DNA of 5,658 bases from Altererythrobacter sp. (GCA_023299945.1 JALZVZ010000321.1:1-5658); one strand, 5' to 3'. Counted from the first letter of the stretch, positions 1 to 5,657 are shown. The notes: generated by a model not told the origin, from the sequence alone. Numbers and translations: made by a program.

Positions 1-431
1 GGGTCTTTTACTTGATAGGCAAAGACGCTCGCGCCGCTGGTCTGCGCATCGGCACTTTTCAGCAATTCAGGCAGGCCGTGACCGTAAAAGATGTTGTCTC
101 CAAGCACGAGTGAGCTTGGCCCGCCCCGCACAAAATCGGCGCCAATATGAAACGCTTGCGCCAATCCTTCGGGTTTCGGCTGTTCGGCATAGCTGATTGA
201 TATGCCAAAGCCGGAGCCATCGCCCAAAACGCGCTGGAATTGCGCGGCATCTTCGGGCGTTGTGATAATCAGCACATCTTCAATCCCCGCCAGCATCAAA
301 GTGCTCAACGGATAATAGATCATTGGCTTGTCGAAGATTGGCATCAATTGCTTAGAGACGCCCTTAGTCAGTGGGTAAAGCCGCGTTCCAGAACCTCCAG
401 CCAGAATGATACCCTTGCGTTTTGTGGTCAC
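1..431 (-). CDS. rfbA: Glucose-1-phosphate thymidylyltransferase, N-terminal part (3' end outside window)
   Basis: This enzyme joins glucose-1-phosphate to dTTP, giving dTDP-glucose and pyrophosphate, the first step of the cytoplasmic dTDP-L-rhamnose pathway for surface polysaccharides. About 143 codons are visible; the family is about 290 residues long, so roughly half is missing beyond base 1. The start is the GTG at 431-429: an in-frame TAA lies five codons upstream (446-444), and AGAGG (442-438) sits six bases before the GTG. The nucleotide-binding loop GGSGTRL is at residues 12-18, followed by K27-Q28-L29-P31, the [12 protein letters not shown] segment at 83-94, and LGDNIFYG at 110-117 with the metal-binding Asp112. 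All are hallmarks of RmlA/RfbA. It is transcribed divergently from the lasso tailoring genes and is probably the chromosomal neighbour rather than part of the peptide pathway. The symbol rmlA is equally valid. Confidence 0.95.
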   Translation of the reverse strand, partial: MTTKRKGIILAGGSGTRLYPLTKGVSKQLMPIFDKPMIYYPLSTLMLAGIEDVLIITTPEDAAQFQRVLGDGSGFGISISYAEQPKPEGLAQAFHIGADFVRGGPSSLVLGDNIFYGHGLPELLKSADAQTSGASVFAYQVKD

Positions 432-437
432 TAGATG

Positions 438-442
438 CCTCT
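438..442 (-). promoter_or_regulatory. Ribosome binding site of rfbA
   Basis: AGAGG on the minus strand lies six bases before the GTG at 431. Together with the in-frame TAA at 446-444 it fixes GTG as the start, since no ATG or TTG lies between that stop and the GTG. Confidence 0.7.
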
Positions 443-452
443 TTTAACGATC

Positions 453-458
453 AATATA
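453..458 (-). promoter_or_regulatory. Possible -10 element for rfbA
   Basis: TATATT on the minus strand lies about 21 bases before the rfbA start codon, a workable distance for a short leader. I see no good -35 hexamer 16-18 bases upstream, so this is weak and rests on one AT-rich hexamer in a GC-rich spacer. Confidence 0.22.
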
Positions 459-521
459 GTGCAGTGTTGCTGCGCTTGCCGTATGCAGTGTGAGGGGTCA
501 ATGGCGCAAGGCTAGTCCTAA

Positions 522-538
522 CCAGTGCCGGCCACTGG
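522..538. repeat. Perfect 6-bp inverted repeat in the divergent spacer
   Basis: CCAGTG (522-527) and CACTGG (533-538) are perfect inverted arms around the 5-base centre CCGGC. The element lies between rfbA and the nucleotidyltransferase gene, where the promoters of both must be. It could be an operator for a dimeric regulator or a small hairpin in a 5' leader. Nothing else in the 145-base spacer (432-576) is convincing: no small gene and no clear promoter for the plus-strand operon. Confidence 0.4.
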
Positions 539-576
539 CAAGCAGCGTCAATACTGCTAAGCATAGCAACTATACC

Positions 577-1737
577 ATGGCCAATAACGCAATCTTTCCA
601 AAGCATTCTGCTGAAATTGAGGCATTGCTAGCGCGCGCATTACAGGGCGCGGAGGCAGCTTGGCCGCGCGCATTGGCGGCAGCACAAATTGCCGAGATTT
701 GGCCGCCTATATCTGCCCATGGAATTAGCGGATTGCTCGTTCAAATGCCATTTGATGAAATCGGTTGGCCGCAAGAATTGTGTGACGGCATTCGCGAGGA
801 AGCGCGCCTTCAAGCCCTTTGGGAAGAAGAACACCGCCCCTTCATCGCCGATTTGGTTGAGGCTGCGCAAAAATCAGGTATTCCTGCCGTAATTATGAAG
901 GGCACTGCGCTTGCCTATTCGCTTTACGCTGATCCAGCGCACCGACGCAGAGGTGACACTGATCTGCTGATCCGGCCGGGCGACCTCTCGCAAATGCGCA
1001 GAACTTTGAAGGATTGTGGCTGGGTTCAAAAAGGCCAATCTCGCCTTGCCCAAGAAGATTGGGCAAGGCCTTCACGGTCAGGCTTCACCCATATAGTCGA
1101 TCTGCATTGGGCGGTTAGCAATGCCCCGGCCATTGCAGAAGGTTTGGCCGTCGAAGACTATTTCATTGGCAAACAGGAATTGGCTCAGCTGGGCGCATAT
1201 GCCCACAGCCCCAGTGCTGTGCATCAATTACTACAAGCCAGCGTCAATCAAGCCTCGCACCTGCTTGAAGGGATGGGCGATGGCACCGCAGATATGCTTG
1301 GCGGGCGCAGGCTGATCTGGGCGTGCGATTATCATTTGATTGTCCGCGAATTTGGTAGTGCGCAATGGGATGAATTGATTGAAAAAGCACTTGTGGCTCG
1401 GCTGGCTGGGACAGTGCGCAAAGGATTGGCATTGGCGATGGAAACTCTCGGGAGCGAAGTACCCGCCTATGTCATGGATGCCCTGCAGCGCGGCGCAAAG
1501 GACGACCGCGCCATCGCCTATTTTAATGCCCCTTCAGCCGCAATGCGCTTTGCCGCTGACATCAAGGCGAGCAAGGGTTTGGCGGCCAAAGCCCGCTTAT
1601 TGAAAGTGCATGTTATGGCAACACCGGAGCTCCTGCATGCGCGCTATCCTGAGCGCACAGCAGCGCCGCTTTGGCAGCTTCGTGTGCGCCGTATCGCCAG
1701 CATTGCGTTGCAAAGCCTAAAGCGGCCGGCGAGATGA
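577..1737 (+). CDS. Nucleotidyltransferase-family protein of a lasso peptide cluster
   Basis: A 386-residue protein resembling the uncharacterised nucleotidyltransferase family (NTP_transf_5, PF14907) that recurs in lasso peptide clusters, for example beside the paeninodin kinase. Its reaction there is not established. Visible signatures are IMKGTALAY at 106-114 (K108-G109), RRRGDTDLLI at 123-132 with the presumed metal-binding pair D127 and D129, and DLHW at 175-178. The spacing (KG, about 18 residues, GDxD, about 46 residues, DLHW) suits a nucleotidyltransferase fold. No signal peptide or membrane segment is seen, so it should be cytoplasmic. I chose ATG 577 because the protein then begins with ordinary-looking sequence. 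A GTG at 490 is also open and would add 29 residues of unlikely composition covering the inverted repeat at 522-538. No strong ribosome binding site supports either. Its stop overlaps the next start by ATGA, so it is co-translated with the exporter. A tailoring role (nucleotidyl transfer to peptide or partner) is an inference. Confidence 0.8.
   Translation: MANNAIFPKHSAEIEALLARALQGAEAAWPRALAAAQIAEIWPPISAHGISGLLVQMPFDEIGWPQELCDGIREEARLQALWEEEHRPFIADLVEAAQKSGIPAVIMKGTALAYSLYADPAHRRRGDTDLLIRPGDLSQMRRTLKDCGWVQKGQSRLAQEDWARPSRSGFTHIVDLHWAVSNAPAIAEGLAVEDYFIGKQELAQLGAYAHSPSAVHQLLQASVNQASHLLEGMGDGTADMLGGRRLIWACDYHLIVREFGSAQWDELIEKALVARLAGTVRKGLALAMETLGSEVPAYVMDALQRGAKDDRAIAYFNAPSAAMRFAADIKASKGLAAKARLLKVHVMATPELLHARYPERTAAPLWQLRVRRIASIALQSLKRPAR
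1043..1069. repeat. Perfect 11-bp inverted repeat inside the nucleotidyltransferase gene
   Basis: The arms at 1043-1053 (GCCTTGCCCAA) and 1059-1069 are exact reverse complements around the loop GAAGA. The repeat lies in coding sequence, encoding roughly RLAQEDWAR. It has no T-run on the plus strand, so it is not an intrinsic terminator in the sense direction. On the minus strand a run of five T follows about ten bases after the stem. Confidence 0.6.
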
Positions 1738-3392
1738 GCAGCCTGCAAAAATCCAGCTTTCTATTGCGCCGCGCTGCGCCCTTTGCCGGCCCAATCGCAG
1801 TGATTGCAGGGCTAACATTACTGGCCTCTGTGGCGACCTTGGCGATCCCCTATCTTTTGTCGAGGGTGCTGGCCGCGATGATCTCTCCAGCCTCGCTGAC
1901 GCTCCCTACGATCGCTTCGTATTTGTTAGCGGCTTTGACGGTGATGACCGCGCTCAATATCACCGCACGCGTTTTGTCAGCACGCACATCACTGAGCGTT
2001 TTGGCAAAACTGCGGACCGAGGCGCAGGCGCATTTGCAATCCTTACCAATGGCCTTTCATGAACGCAGCCGAAGAGGCGATATGCTGGCTTTGTTGACTT
2101 ATGAGGTCACACTGCTGAGCGGCTTTTTCACCGGCTCGCTTGCCAGCCTTCCAGCCAATCTGTTCACAGCTGCAGGCGCGGTTATTCTGCTGTTTGCGAT
2201 CGAACCATTTATGGCCTTGTTCGTGCCGATCGTGATCGCACTATTGGTGTTGGCTCGCAAATTGATTGGGCGGCATTTATGGACGCTGTCCAAGCGCTCT
2301 CAGGCCTCTGACGCGGCTCTGGTTTGGGAAGCTGAGCGCGGGCTTGCAATGGCTGGCGCGATCAAATCCTTTGCCGCCGAAAACGCCTTTGCCGCGCATT
2401 ATACTAAAGCTGCAAAACGATCGTTTGCAGACAATTTTGCCGAGGCGCGGGTGCTTGCCTTTTTTGGCCCTATCGCTGGGTTATTCGCGGCCACGGCCGC
2501 AATTGGCCTGCTCATCATTGCCGGTGAACGCATTGCCATAAGTGGCCGCGATCCGGCTCAGCTGTTTGCATTTATCTTATATGCGGCTTTGCTCACGCGT
2601 CCCCTGGGCAGTTTGGTCAGCGCCTATGGTGACTACAAAAAAGCGCAAGGCACGCTGGACCGGATGGACAATATCTTAGCCATGCCTGCTGAAGCCGGTC
2701 TAGATGAAGCTCTAATAACGCCGGATTTATCGCAAGAAACCATCCGATTTAATGCCATCAATTTCACCTATCCACAGCGCCCTCAAACGCTGCATGACAT
2801 CAATCTCAGCATTAAGCCCGGCGAAATTATCGCGCTAACTGGCCAAAATGGCGCTGGCAAAACTGCGCTCTTGCGGCTGTTGCTGCGTTTTTACGACGCA
2901 GACAGCGGTATAGTCCAAATCGGCGAAACTGCGCTCGAGCAAATCAATATTGCCGCTCTTCGGATGCAAATCGGCTATGTCCCCCAACACGCATTGCTGT
3001 TCGATGGAACCATTGCTGATAACATTCGCTTTGGCCGCAAGGATACTGGCGACGCTCAAATCGAACAAGCGATTGCCCTTGCCCAAGGCCAAGAGTTTAT
3101 CGCCAATCTGCCCCAAGGTTTGGACACGTATATTGGCGACAATGGCATCCGGCTTTCAGGCGGTCAGCGCCAGCGTATTGCCCTGGCCCGCGCGCTTCTC
3201 GCTGATCCGCCAATGCTTATCTTGGACGAAGCAACAAGCATGTATGATGCAGCCAGCGAAGCGGATTTTGTAAGCACATGCAGCGCAGCGATGAAGGAGC
3301 GAACGATCCTGATAATCACCCACCGGCCAGCCAGTTTGGCGCTGGCGCAGCGCATGTTGCATTTGAAAGATGGGCGGTTGGTAGAGAGCTAG
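1734..3392 (+). CDS. ABC exporter of the lasso peptide (D protein)
   Basis: A 552-residue half-transporter with a transmembrane domain fused to its ATPase, expected to work as an inner-membrane homodimer that exports the mature lasso peptide and so gives self-immunity. Hydrophobic segments lie at about 17-40, 58-80, 139-157, 160-178, 243-263 and 276-292, the usual six of an ABC exporter. The ATPase domain has the A-loop Tyr346, Walker A GQNGAGKT at 370-377, Q-loop Gln418, signature LSGGQRQR at 474-481, Walker B MLILDEAT at 494-501 (catalytic Glu499) and H-loop His530, so it looks fully active. Small departures are Ala378 after GKT, where Thr or Ser is common, and a D-loop TSMYD rather than TSALD. 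There is no N-terminal C39 peptidase domain, as expected when a separate B2 protease removes the leader. The start is ATG 1734, overlapping the upstream stop (ATGA); an earlier in-frame ATG at 1671 would overlap that gene by more than 60 bases. The peptide substrate is inferred from context. Confidence 0.9.
   Translation: MSSLQKSSFLLRRAAPFAGPIAVIAGLTLLASVATLAIPYLLSRVLAAMISPASLTLPTIASYLLAALTVMTALNITARVLSARTSLSVLAKLRTEAQAHLQSLPMAFHERSRRGDMLALLTYEVTLLSGFFTGSLASLPANLFTAAGAVILLFAIEPFMALFVPIVIALLVLARKLIGRHLWTLSKRSQASDAALVWEAERGLAMAGAIKSFAAENAFAAHYTKAAKRSFADNFAEARVLAFFGPIAGLFAATAAIGLLIIAGERIAISGRDPAQLFAFILYAALLTRPLGSLVSAYGDYKKAQGTLDRMDNILAMPAEAGLDEALITPDLSQETIRFNAINFTYPQRPQTLHDINLSIKPGEIIALTGQNGAGKTALLRLLLRFYDADSGIVQIGETALEQINIAALRMQIGYVPQHALLFDGTIADNIRFGRKDTGDAQIEQAIALAQGQEFIANLPQGLDTYIGDNGIRLSGGQRQRIALARALLADPPMLILDEATSMYDAASEADFVSTCSAAMKERTILIITHRPASLALAQRMLHLKDGRLVES
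3389..3392. other. Convergent stop codons sharing one CTAG
   Basis: The exporter stop TAG (3390-3392, plus) and the PqqD-like stop TAG (3391-3389, minus) are read from the same palindrome CTAG. The two operons therefore meet with no spacer, leaving no intergenic room for a terminator. Any transcript end must lie inside the opposing gene. Confidence 0.95.
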
Positions 3393-3670
3393 GCCGATTT
3401 TCTCGTGACCAAACCAGCCTCCGCCAGCTCTCCGATCAATTCTGCTACATCAGCCTCAATAACATCGCGGGGCGCGTCAAATTCCGCCTCCACGGCGTCG
3501 CATAACGCGGCCATGGTAACGGGCGCATCGCCCAGAATTTGCCAGATTGCGCTGCCCACTGCGTTGAGGCCAAAATATAGGCCACTTGCTAAATCGAGCA
3601 GCACAGCTTCGCCGTTTACTTCGCGCGCAACAACGTCATCGGATGCGGCGATTGTATCGTGCGAATTCAT
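3389..3670 (-). CDS. PqqD-like leader-binding protein (lasso B1/RRE)
   Basis: A 93-residue stand-alone PqqD-family protein (PF05402), the RiPP recognition element that in lasso pathways binds the precursor leader and presents it to the B2 protease and C cyclase. The family core is clear: D11-D12-V, then VLLDLASGLYFGLNAVGSAIW at 23-43, matching the usual pattern of a beta strand with DL..G.Y..LN..G..IW, followed by two helices to about residue 88. The length is normal for a single-domain PqqD. It starts at ATG 3670, overlapping the kinase stop by ATGA, with AAGG (3683-3680) nine bases upstream. It is the last gene of the minus-strand operon and ends against the exporter. In many proteobacterial lasso clusters this domain is fused to the protease, but here it is separate and no protease is in the window. 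Confidence 0.9.
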   Translation of the reverse strand: MNSHDTIAASDDVVAREVNGEAVLLDLASGLYFGLNAVGSAIWQILGDAPVTMAALCDAVEAEFDAPRDVIEADVAELIGELAEAGLVTRKSA

Positions 3671-4539
3671 TGAGGAAAGCCTTTTAAAGCAGCAGCACGG
3701 ATCGCTGCAATCGCGTCTGGTAATGCCGAATATTCACGGGGATAGTCAAGCGCGAAGCAAGGCACAGCCATTGCCAAATCCGCCAACCGCGCAAAATGCG
3801 CGTTCAATCTTGGCTTGTCTTCTACGTCCAGAATAAAGCAATGCCGGAGCATTTGGCTGAGCGCATTTTGACTGGTTATCGAGGTGATCTCAACCGTCTC
3901 CGCTGAACCATCACCGAGCAGAAAGATTGCCCGGAGCGGCACCGGTGTATCTTGCACCGCCATATCCGGGGCGAGCAAGGCGGAATGCTTCGCCTCCTCA
4001 TCCCAGCGATCAGATGCACCCCCGAGCAAATGCTGCGCGCTGTCAGCAAACAGCCGCAATTCCGGCGTTTTCGGCTGGAGCCAATAGCGCCGCTGTGTTT
4101 GCCCATCATCGTGTTTAAGCTCGGTCACATCCTCTGTCACAAATGCCATTCCAGCACTGGCACATGCACCTGCAAGCGTGGTTTTGCCGCTGCGCGACTG
4201 GCCCAGAAATGCGATGCCGCCCCAATCACTGCCCAACTTATTTGCAACAGCGCTGCCGTGCAAATTCAGCCCGCCATTGTGATTGGCAAGCATTGGCTTG
4301 ATGGCATTGGTGAATAGGCTCTCTGCAACCCTGGGTTCAGCGCCTAAGGCTGGCCAGCACCTCACTGCGCCATTACCTGAAATCTCGAAATCTGCCTCAT
4401 CGTAAAATCGTACCAATATTCCGGTTGATGTGCGGTAAAAGCCCGCCTTTGCCCCGCCATCAGGCATCATCCATTGGTCATAGGCGAGCGCACCTATTGG
4501 CTCTTGCAGGCGAGGTCTCTCACGGCGAATTGCAGTCAC
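3667..4539 (-). CDS. HPr-kinase-like P-loop protein, candidate lasso peptide kinase
   Basis: A 290-residue homologue of the C-terminal domain of HPr kinase/phosphorylase. Relatives in lasso clusters (the paeninodin type) phosphorylate the C-terminal Ser of the precursor. Seen here: LHGSAVA at 93-99 (His94, equivalent of the conserved HPrK histidine), P-loop GQSRSGKTT at 113-121 (Lys119), and VTEDVTEL at 134-141 with acidic Glu136/Asp137 where HPrK has a metal-binding acidic pair. The N-terminal 80 residues look like a divergent beta-rich region, and the protein ends near a conserved-looking YPREY (266-270). No membrane segment is present. Start GTG 4539 overlaps the methyltransferase stop as GTGA; AGGG lies about ten bases upstream. 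It is co-transcribed with the precursor, so a tailoring role is likely. However, the visible precursor ends in Met, not Ser, so the phospho-acceptor (Ser2 or Thr12 of the core, another precursor, or a partner protein) is unknown. Confidence 0.87.
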   Translation of the reverse strand: MTAIRRERPRLQEPIGALAYDQWMMPDGGAKAGFYRTSTGILVRFYDEADFEISGNGAVRCWPALGAEPRVAESLFTNAIKPMLANHNGGLNLHGSAVANKLGSDWGGIAFLGQSRSGKTTLAGACASAGMAFVTEDVTELKHDDGQTQRRYWLQPKTPELRLFADSAQHLLGGASDRWDEEAKHSALLAPDMAVQDTPVPLRAIFLLGDGSAETVEITSITSQNALSQMLRHCFILDVEDKPRLNAHFARLADLAMAVPCFALDYPREYSALPDAIAAIRAAALKGFPQ

Positions 4540-5489
4540 TTTTGGTTGCCCTGCCCAAAGGCATCGGGATCAAAGATGGCGCCTTTCCATGTTGACATTT
4601 TTTGGACCAAAGCGCCGCTTGTCACATTCTCTACGGTCCAAGCCAACATCGTATCACAGGGCCGCATTTTGATCGTGACGGCGAGCTGATCACCAGCGCG
4701 GACAGCAATGGGCTGCTCCAGCGGCAGGAACGCTTGCGAACGGCCAATTGAACTCTCTTTCAGCGGAGAATTGTTCATCCAAACATCGCCGCCCAGCAAG
4801 CAATCAAACCATCCCGCGAGCCCGTGCATTTCAGCGTCTTTCGCAGCGGTGAGTGTCGCGGAGAAATGGAAAAACTGCGCCGCTTCAGCGCCCAAAGTGA
4901 TGCTGCCCAAATCGCAGGCATCAGAGACGATTTCATCGGCGGCAAAGTCGACAATGTGCTTTGTATTGGCCGATTTTTCGCGCAGCCAGTGAAATTCTGG
5001 AAGACTGCCTGTCCCGCTCCATAGATTTACGCGCGCCGCCTGGGCCTTGCTCGACACCGCGGCCACTTCCATTCGTAATTCGCGCGGGATCACAAGGCCG
5101 CCCGGTTTCAAAAGCCGCTTTTGCGCGTCATGCAGCATAGCTATTATGCCGTAATCTGCACCAAAATGGCCGATATGATCGCAGATGATTACATCCACTT
5201 TTTGACGAAGATCTGCTTTATAGCTTGAACTCGCAATGCACGTATATCGCTCTGACAGACCGGATCGCTGCACCGTTTCGCGCGCGACATGCAGAGCCTC
5301 GCTATCGTCAATGCCCCACACGTGCGATGCACCATGCTTAAGGCAAAGCATACCCAATACGCCAAAGCCACAGCCCAAATCGGCAACGGTGTCACCGGGC
5401 TTTATGCTGCGCGCAATAGCGTCTGAATACAGGTCCAAACGGTGGGGAAGCTGAAAATAGCTGAGATGCTCATTAAAAACGTCGCTCAT
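4536..5489 (-). CDS. PRMT-fold SAM methyltransferase, candidate lasso tailoring enzyme
   Basis: A 317-residue protein with the two-part architecture of protein arginine methyltransferases. The N-terminal Rossmann domain has SAM motif I VADLGCGFGVLG at 35-46, acidic GIDDSE at 59-64, the post-motif strand VDVIICD at 98-104 and LLKPGGLVIP at 126-135. The C-terminal half follows the PRMT beta-barrel: FFHFSATL at 206-213, MHGLAGWFD at 221-229, SQAFLPLEQPIAVRAGD at 251-267 and VTIKMRP at 271-277. The arginine-handling residues are changed: the first double-E loop Glu aligns with Asp104, the second (ungapped) with Tyr113, and the THW motif region reads about IGRSQ. Methylation of arginine is therefore doubtful, and the predicted lasso core contains no Arg. 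Start ATG 5489, 24 bases after the precursor stop, has AAGG nine bases upstream, held in a hairpin. Candidate targets include Asn/Gln side chains, the C-terminal carboxylate, or the leader. The fold call is firm; the substrate is inference. Confidence 0.88.
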   Translation of the reverse strand: MSDVFNEHLSYFQLPHRLDLYSDAIARSIKPGDTVADLGCGFGVLGMLCLKHGASHVWGIDDSEALHVARETVQRSGLSERYTCIASSSYKADLRQKVDVIICDHIGHFGADYGIIAMLHDAQKRLLKPGGLVIPRELRMEVAAVSSKAQAARVNLWSGTGSLPEFHWLREKSANTKHIVDFAADEIVSDACDLGSITLGAEAAQFFHFSATLTAAKDAEMHGLAGWFDCLLGGDVWMNNSPLKESSIGRSQAFLPLEQPIAVRAGDQLAVTIKMRPCDTMLAWTVENVTSGALVQKMSTWKGAIFDPDAFGQGNQK

Positions 5490-5496
5490 TGAGCCC

Positions 5497-5514
5497 AGCC
5501 TTAAAAGAAAGGCT
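5497..5514 (-). promoter_or_regulatory. Hairpin between precursor and methyltransferase covering a ribosome binding site
   Basis: On the minus strand AGCCTT (5514-5509) pairs perfectly with AAGGCT (5502-5497) around a six-base loop. The first stem base is the last base of the precursor stop codon. The 3' arm contains AAGG (5502-5499), the best ribosome binding site for the methyltransferase start at 5489. No T-run follows, so it is not an intrinsic terminator. A ribosome finishing the precursor should open the stem, which would couple translation of the two genes. Confidence 0.45.
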
Positions 5515-5645
5515 TACATGCCTCCCATGTTGAACATTTGCGTGGCCATACCGTCCATATTTGGGCCAAGGCTGCCGCCGGTCAGGTTGCGGACCGAGCC
5601 AAATTTCTCAAGACGAGGCTTTGAATATTTAGCCTTTTTCTTCAT
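5514..5645 (-). CDS. Lasso peptide precursor (A)
   Basis: A 43-residue peptide encoded from ATG 5645 to TAA 5514, with GGAAA (5657-5653) seven bases upstream at the window edge. The basic N-terminus MKKKAK is followed by YSKPRLEKFGSVRNLTG, carrying the lasso leader signature Y7, P10, L12, G16 and Thr22. Established lasso processing places Thr at position -2, so cleavage is predicted after Gly23. The core then starts GSLGPNMD, with Gly1 as the amine and Asp8 (residue 31) as the acid of an 8-residue macrolactam ring, leaving the tail GMATQMFNMGGM. The core holds five Met (core positions 7, 10, 14, 17, 20), no Arg, Lys or Cys, and one aromatic residue, Phe15, a natural candidate for the steric plug with Met14. 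It is the first gene seen of the operon that continues into methyltransferase, kinase and B1. Starting the core at Gly23 would give a 9-residue ring, which is also chemically possible. Ring and plug assignments are predictions. Confidence 0.9.
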   Translation of the reverse strand: MKKKAKYSKPRLEKFGSVRNLTGGSLGPNMDGMATQMFNMGGM

Positions 5646-5652
5646 GTTCGTA

Positions 5653-5657
5653 TTTCC
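5653..5657 (-). promoter_or_regulatory. Ribosome binding site of the lasso precursor
   Basis: GGAAA on the minus strand, seven bases before ATG 5645. Only 13 bases upstream of the start lie in the window, so a longer Shine-Dalgarno match and the promoter of this operon may be beyond the right edge. Confidence 0.45.

Noticed and set aside
1..431. rfbA as a lasso glycosylation gene
   Set aside because: It is divergently transcribed, has its own start signals and belongs to common polysaccharide loci; no glycosyltransferase is seen among the peptide genes.
490..576. GTG start giving a 415-residue nucleotidyltransferase
   Set aside because: The extra 29 residues have no recognisable family sequence and would cover the inverted repeat; ATG 577 gives a normal start. 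Not excluded, since neither start has a strong ribosome binding site.
1671..1733. Earlier ATG for the exporter
   Set aside because: It would overlap the nucleotidyltransferase gene by 67 bases; ATG 1734 with the ATGA overlap matches the other junctions and gives a typical exporter N-terminus.
2835..3116. Minus-strand open frame of 93 codons
   Set aside because: It is a shadow of the exporter ATPase domain, whose Walker A, Q-loop and signature are in the plus-strand frame.
3405..3836. Plus-strand open frame of 143 codons
   Set aside because: It is antisense to the PqqD-like and kinase-like genes, is Ser/Ala/Pro-rich without any motif, and has no coding character compared with the two recognisable minus-strand proteins.
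3952..4317. Plus-strand open frame of 121 codons
   Set aside because: It lies antisense within the kinase-like gene, which has intact P-loop and metal motifs; the frame shows no domain.
5497..5514. Intrinsic terminator after the precursor gene
   Set aside because: The stem is only 6 bp and is followed by GGG rather than a T-run, so a ribosome-site or processing hairpin fits better.
5514..5580. Core starting at Gly23 with a 9-residue ring
   Set aside because: The Thr22 at -2 rule favours Gly24 and an 8-residue ring; kept only as an alternative.
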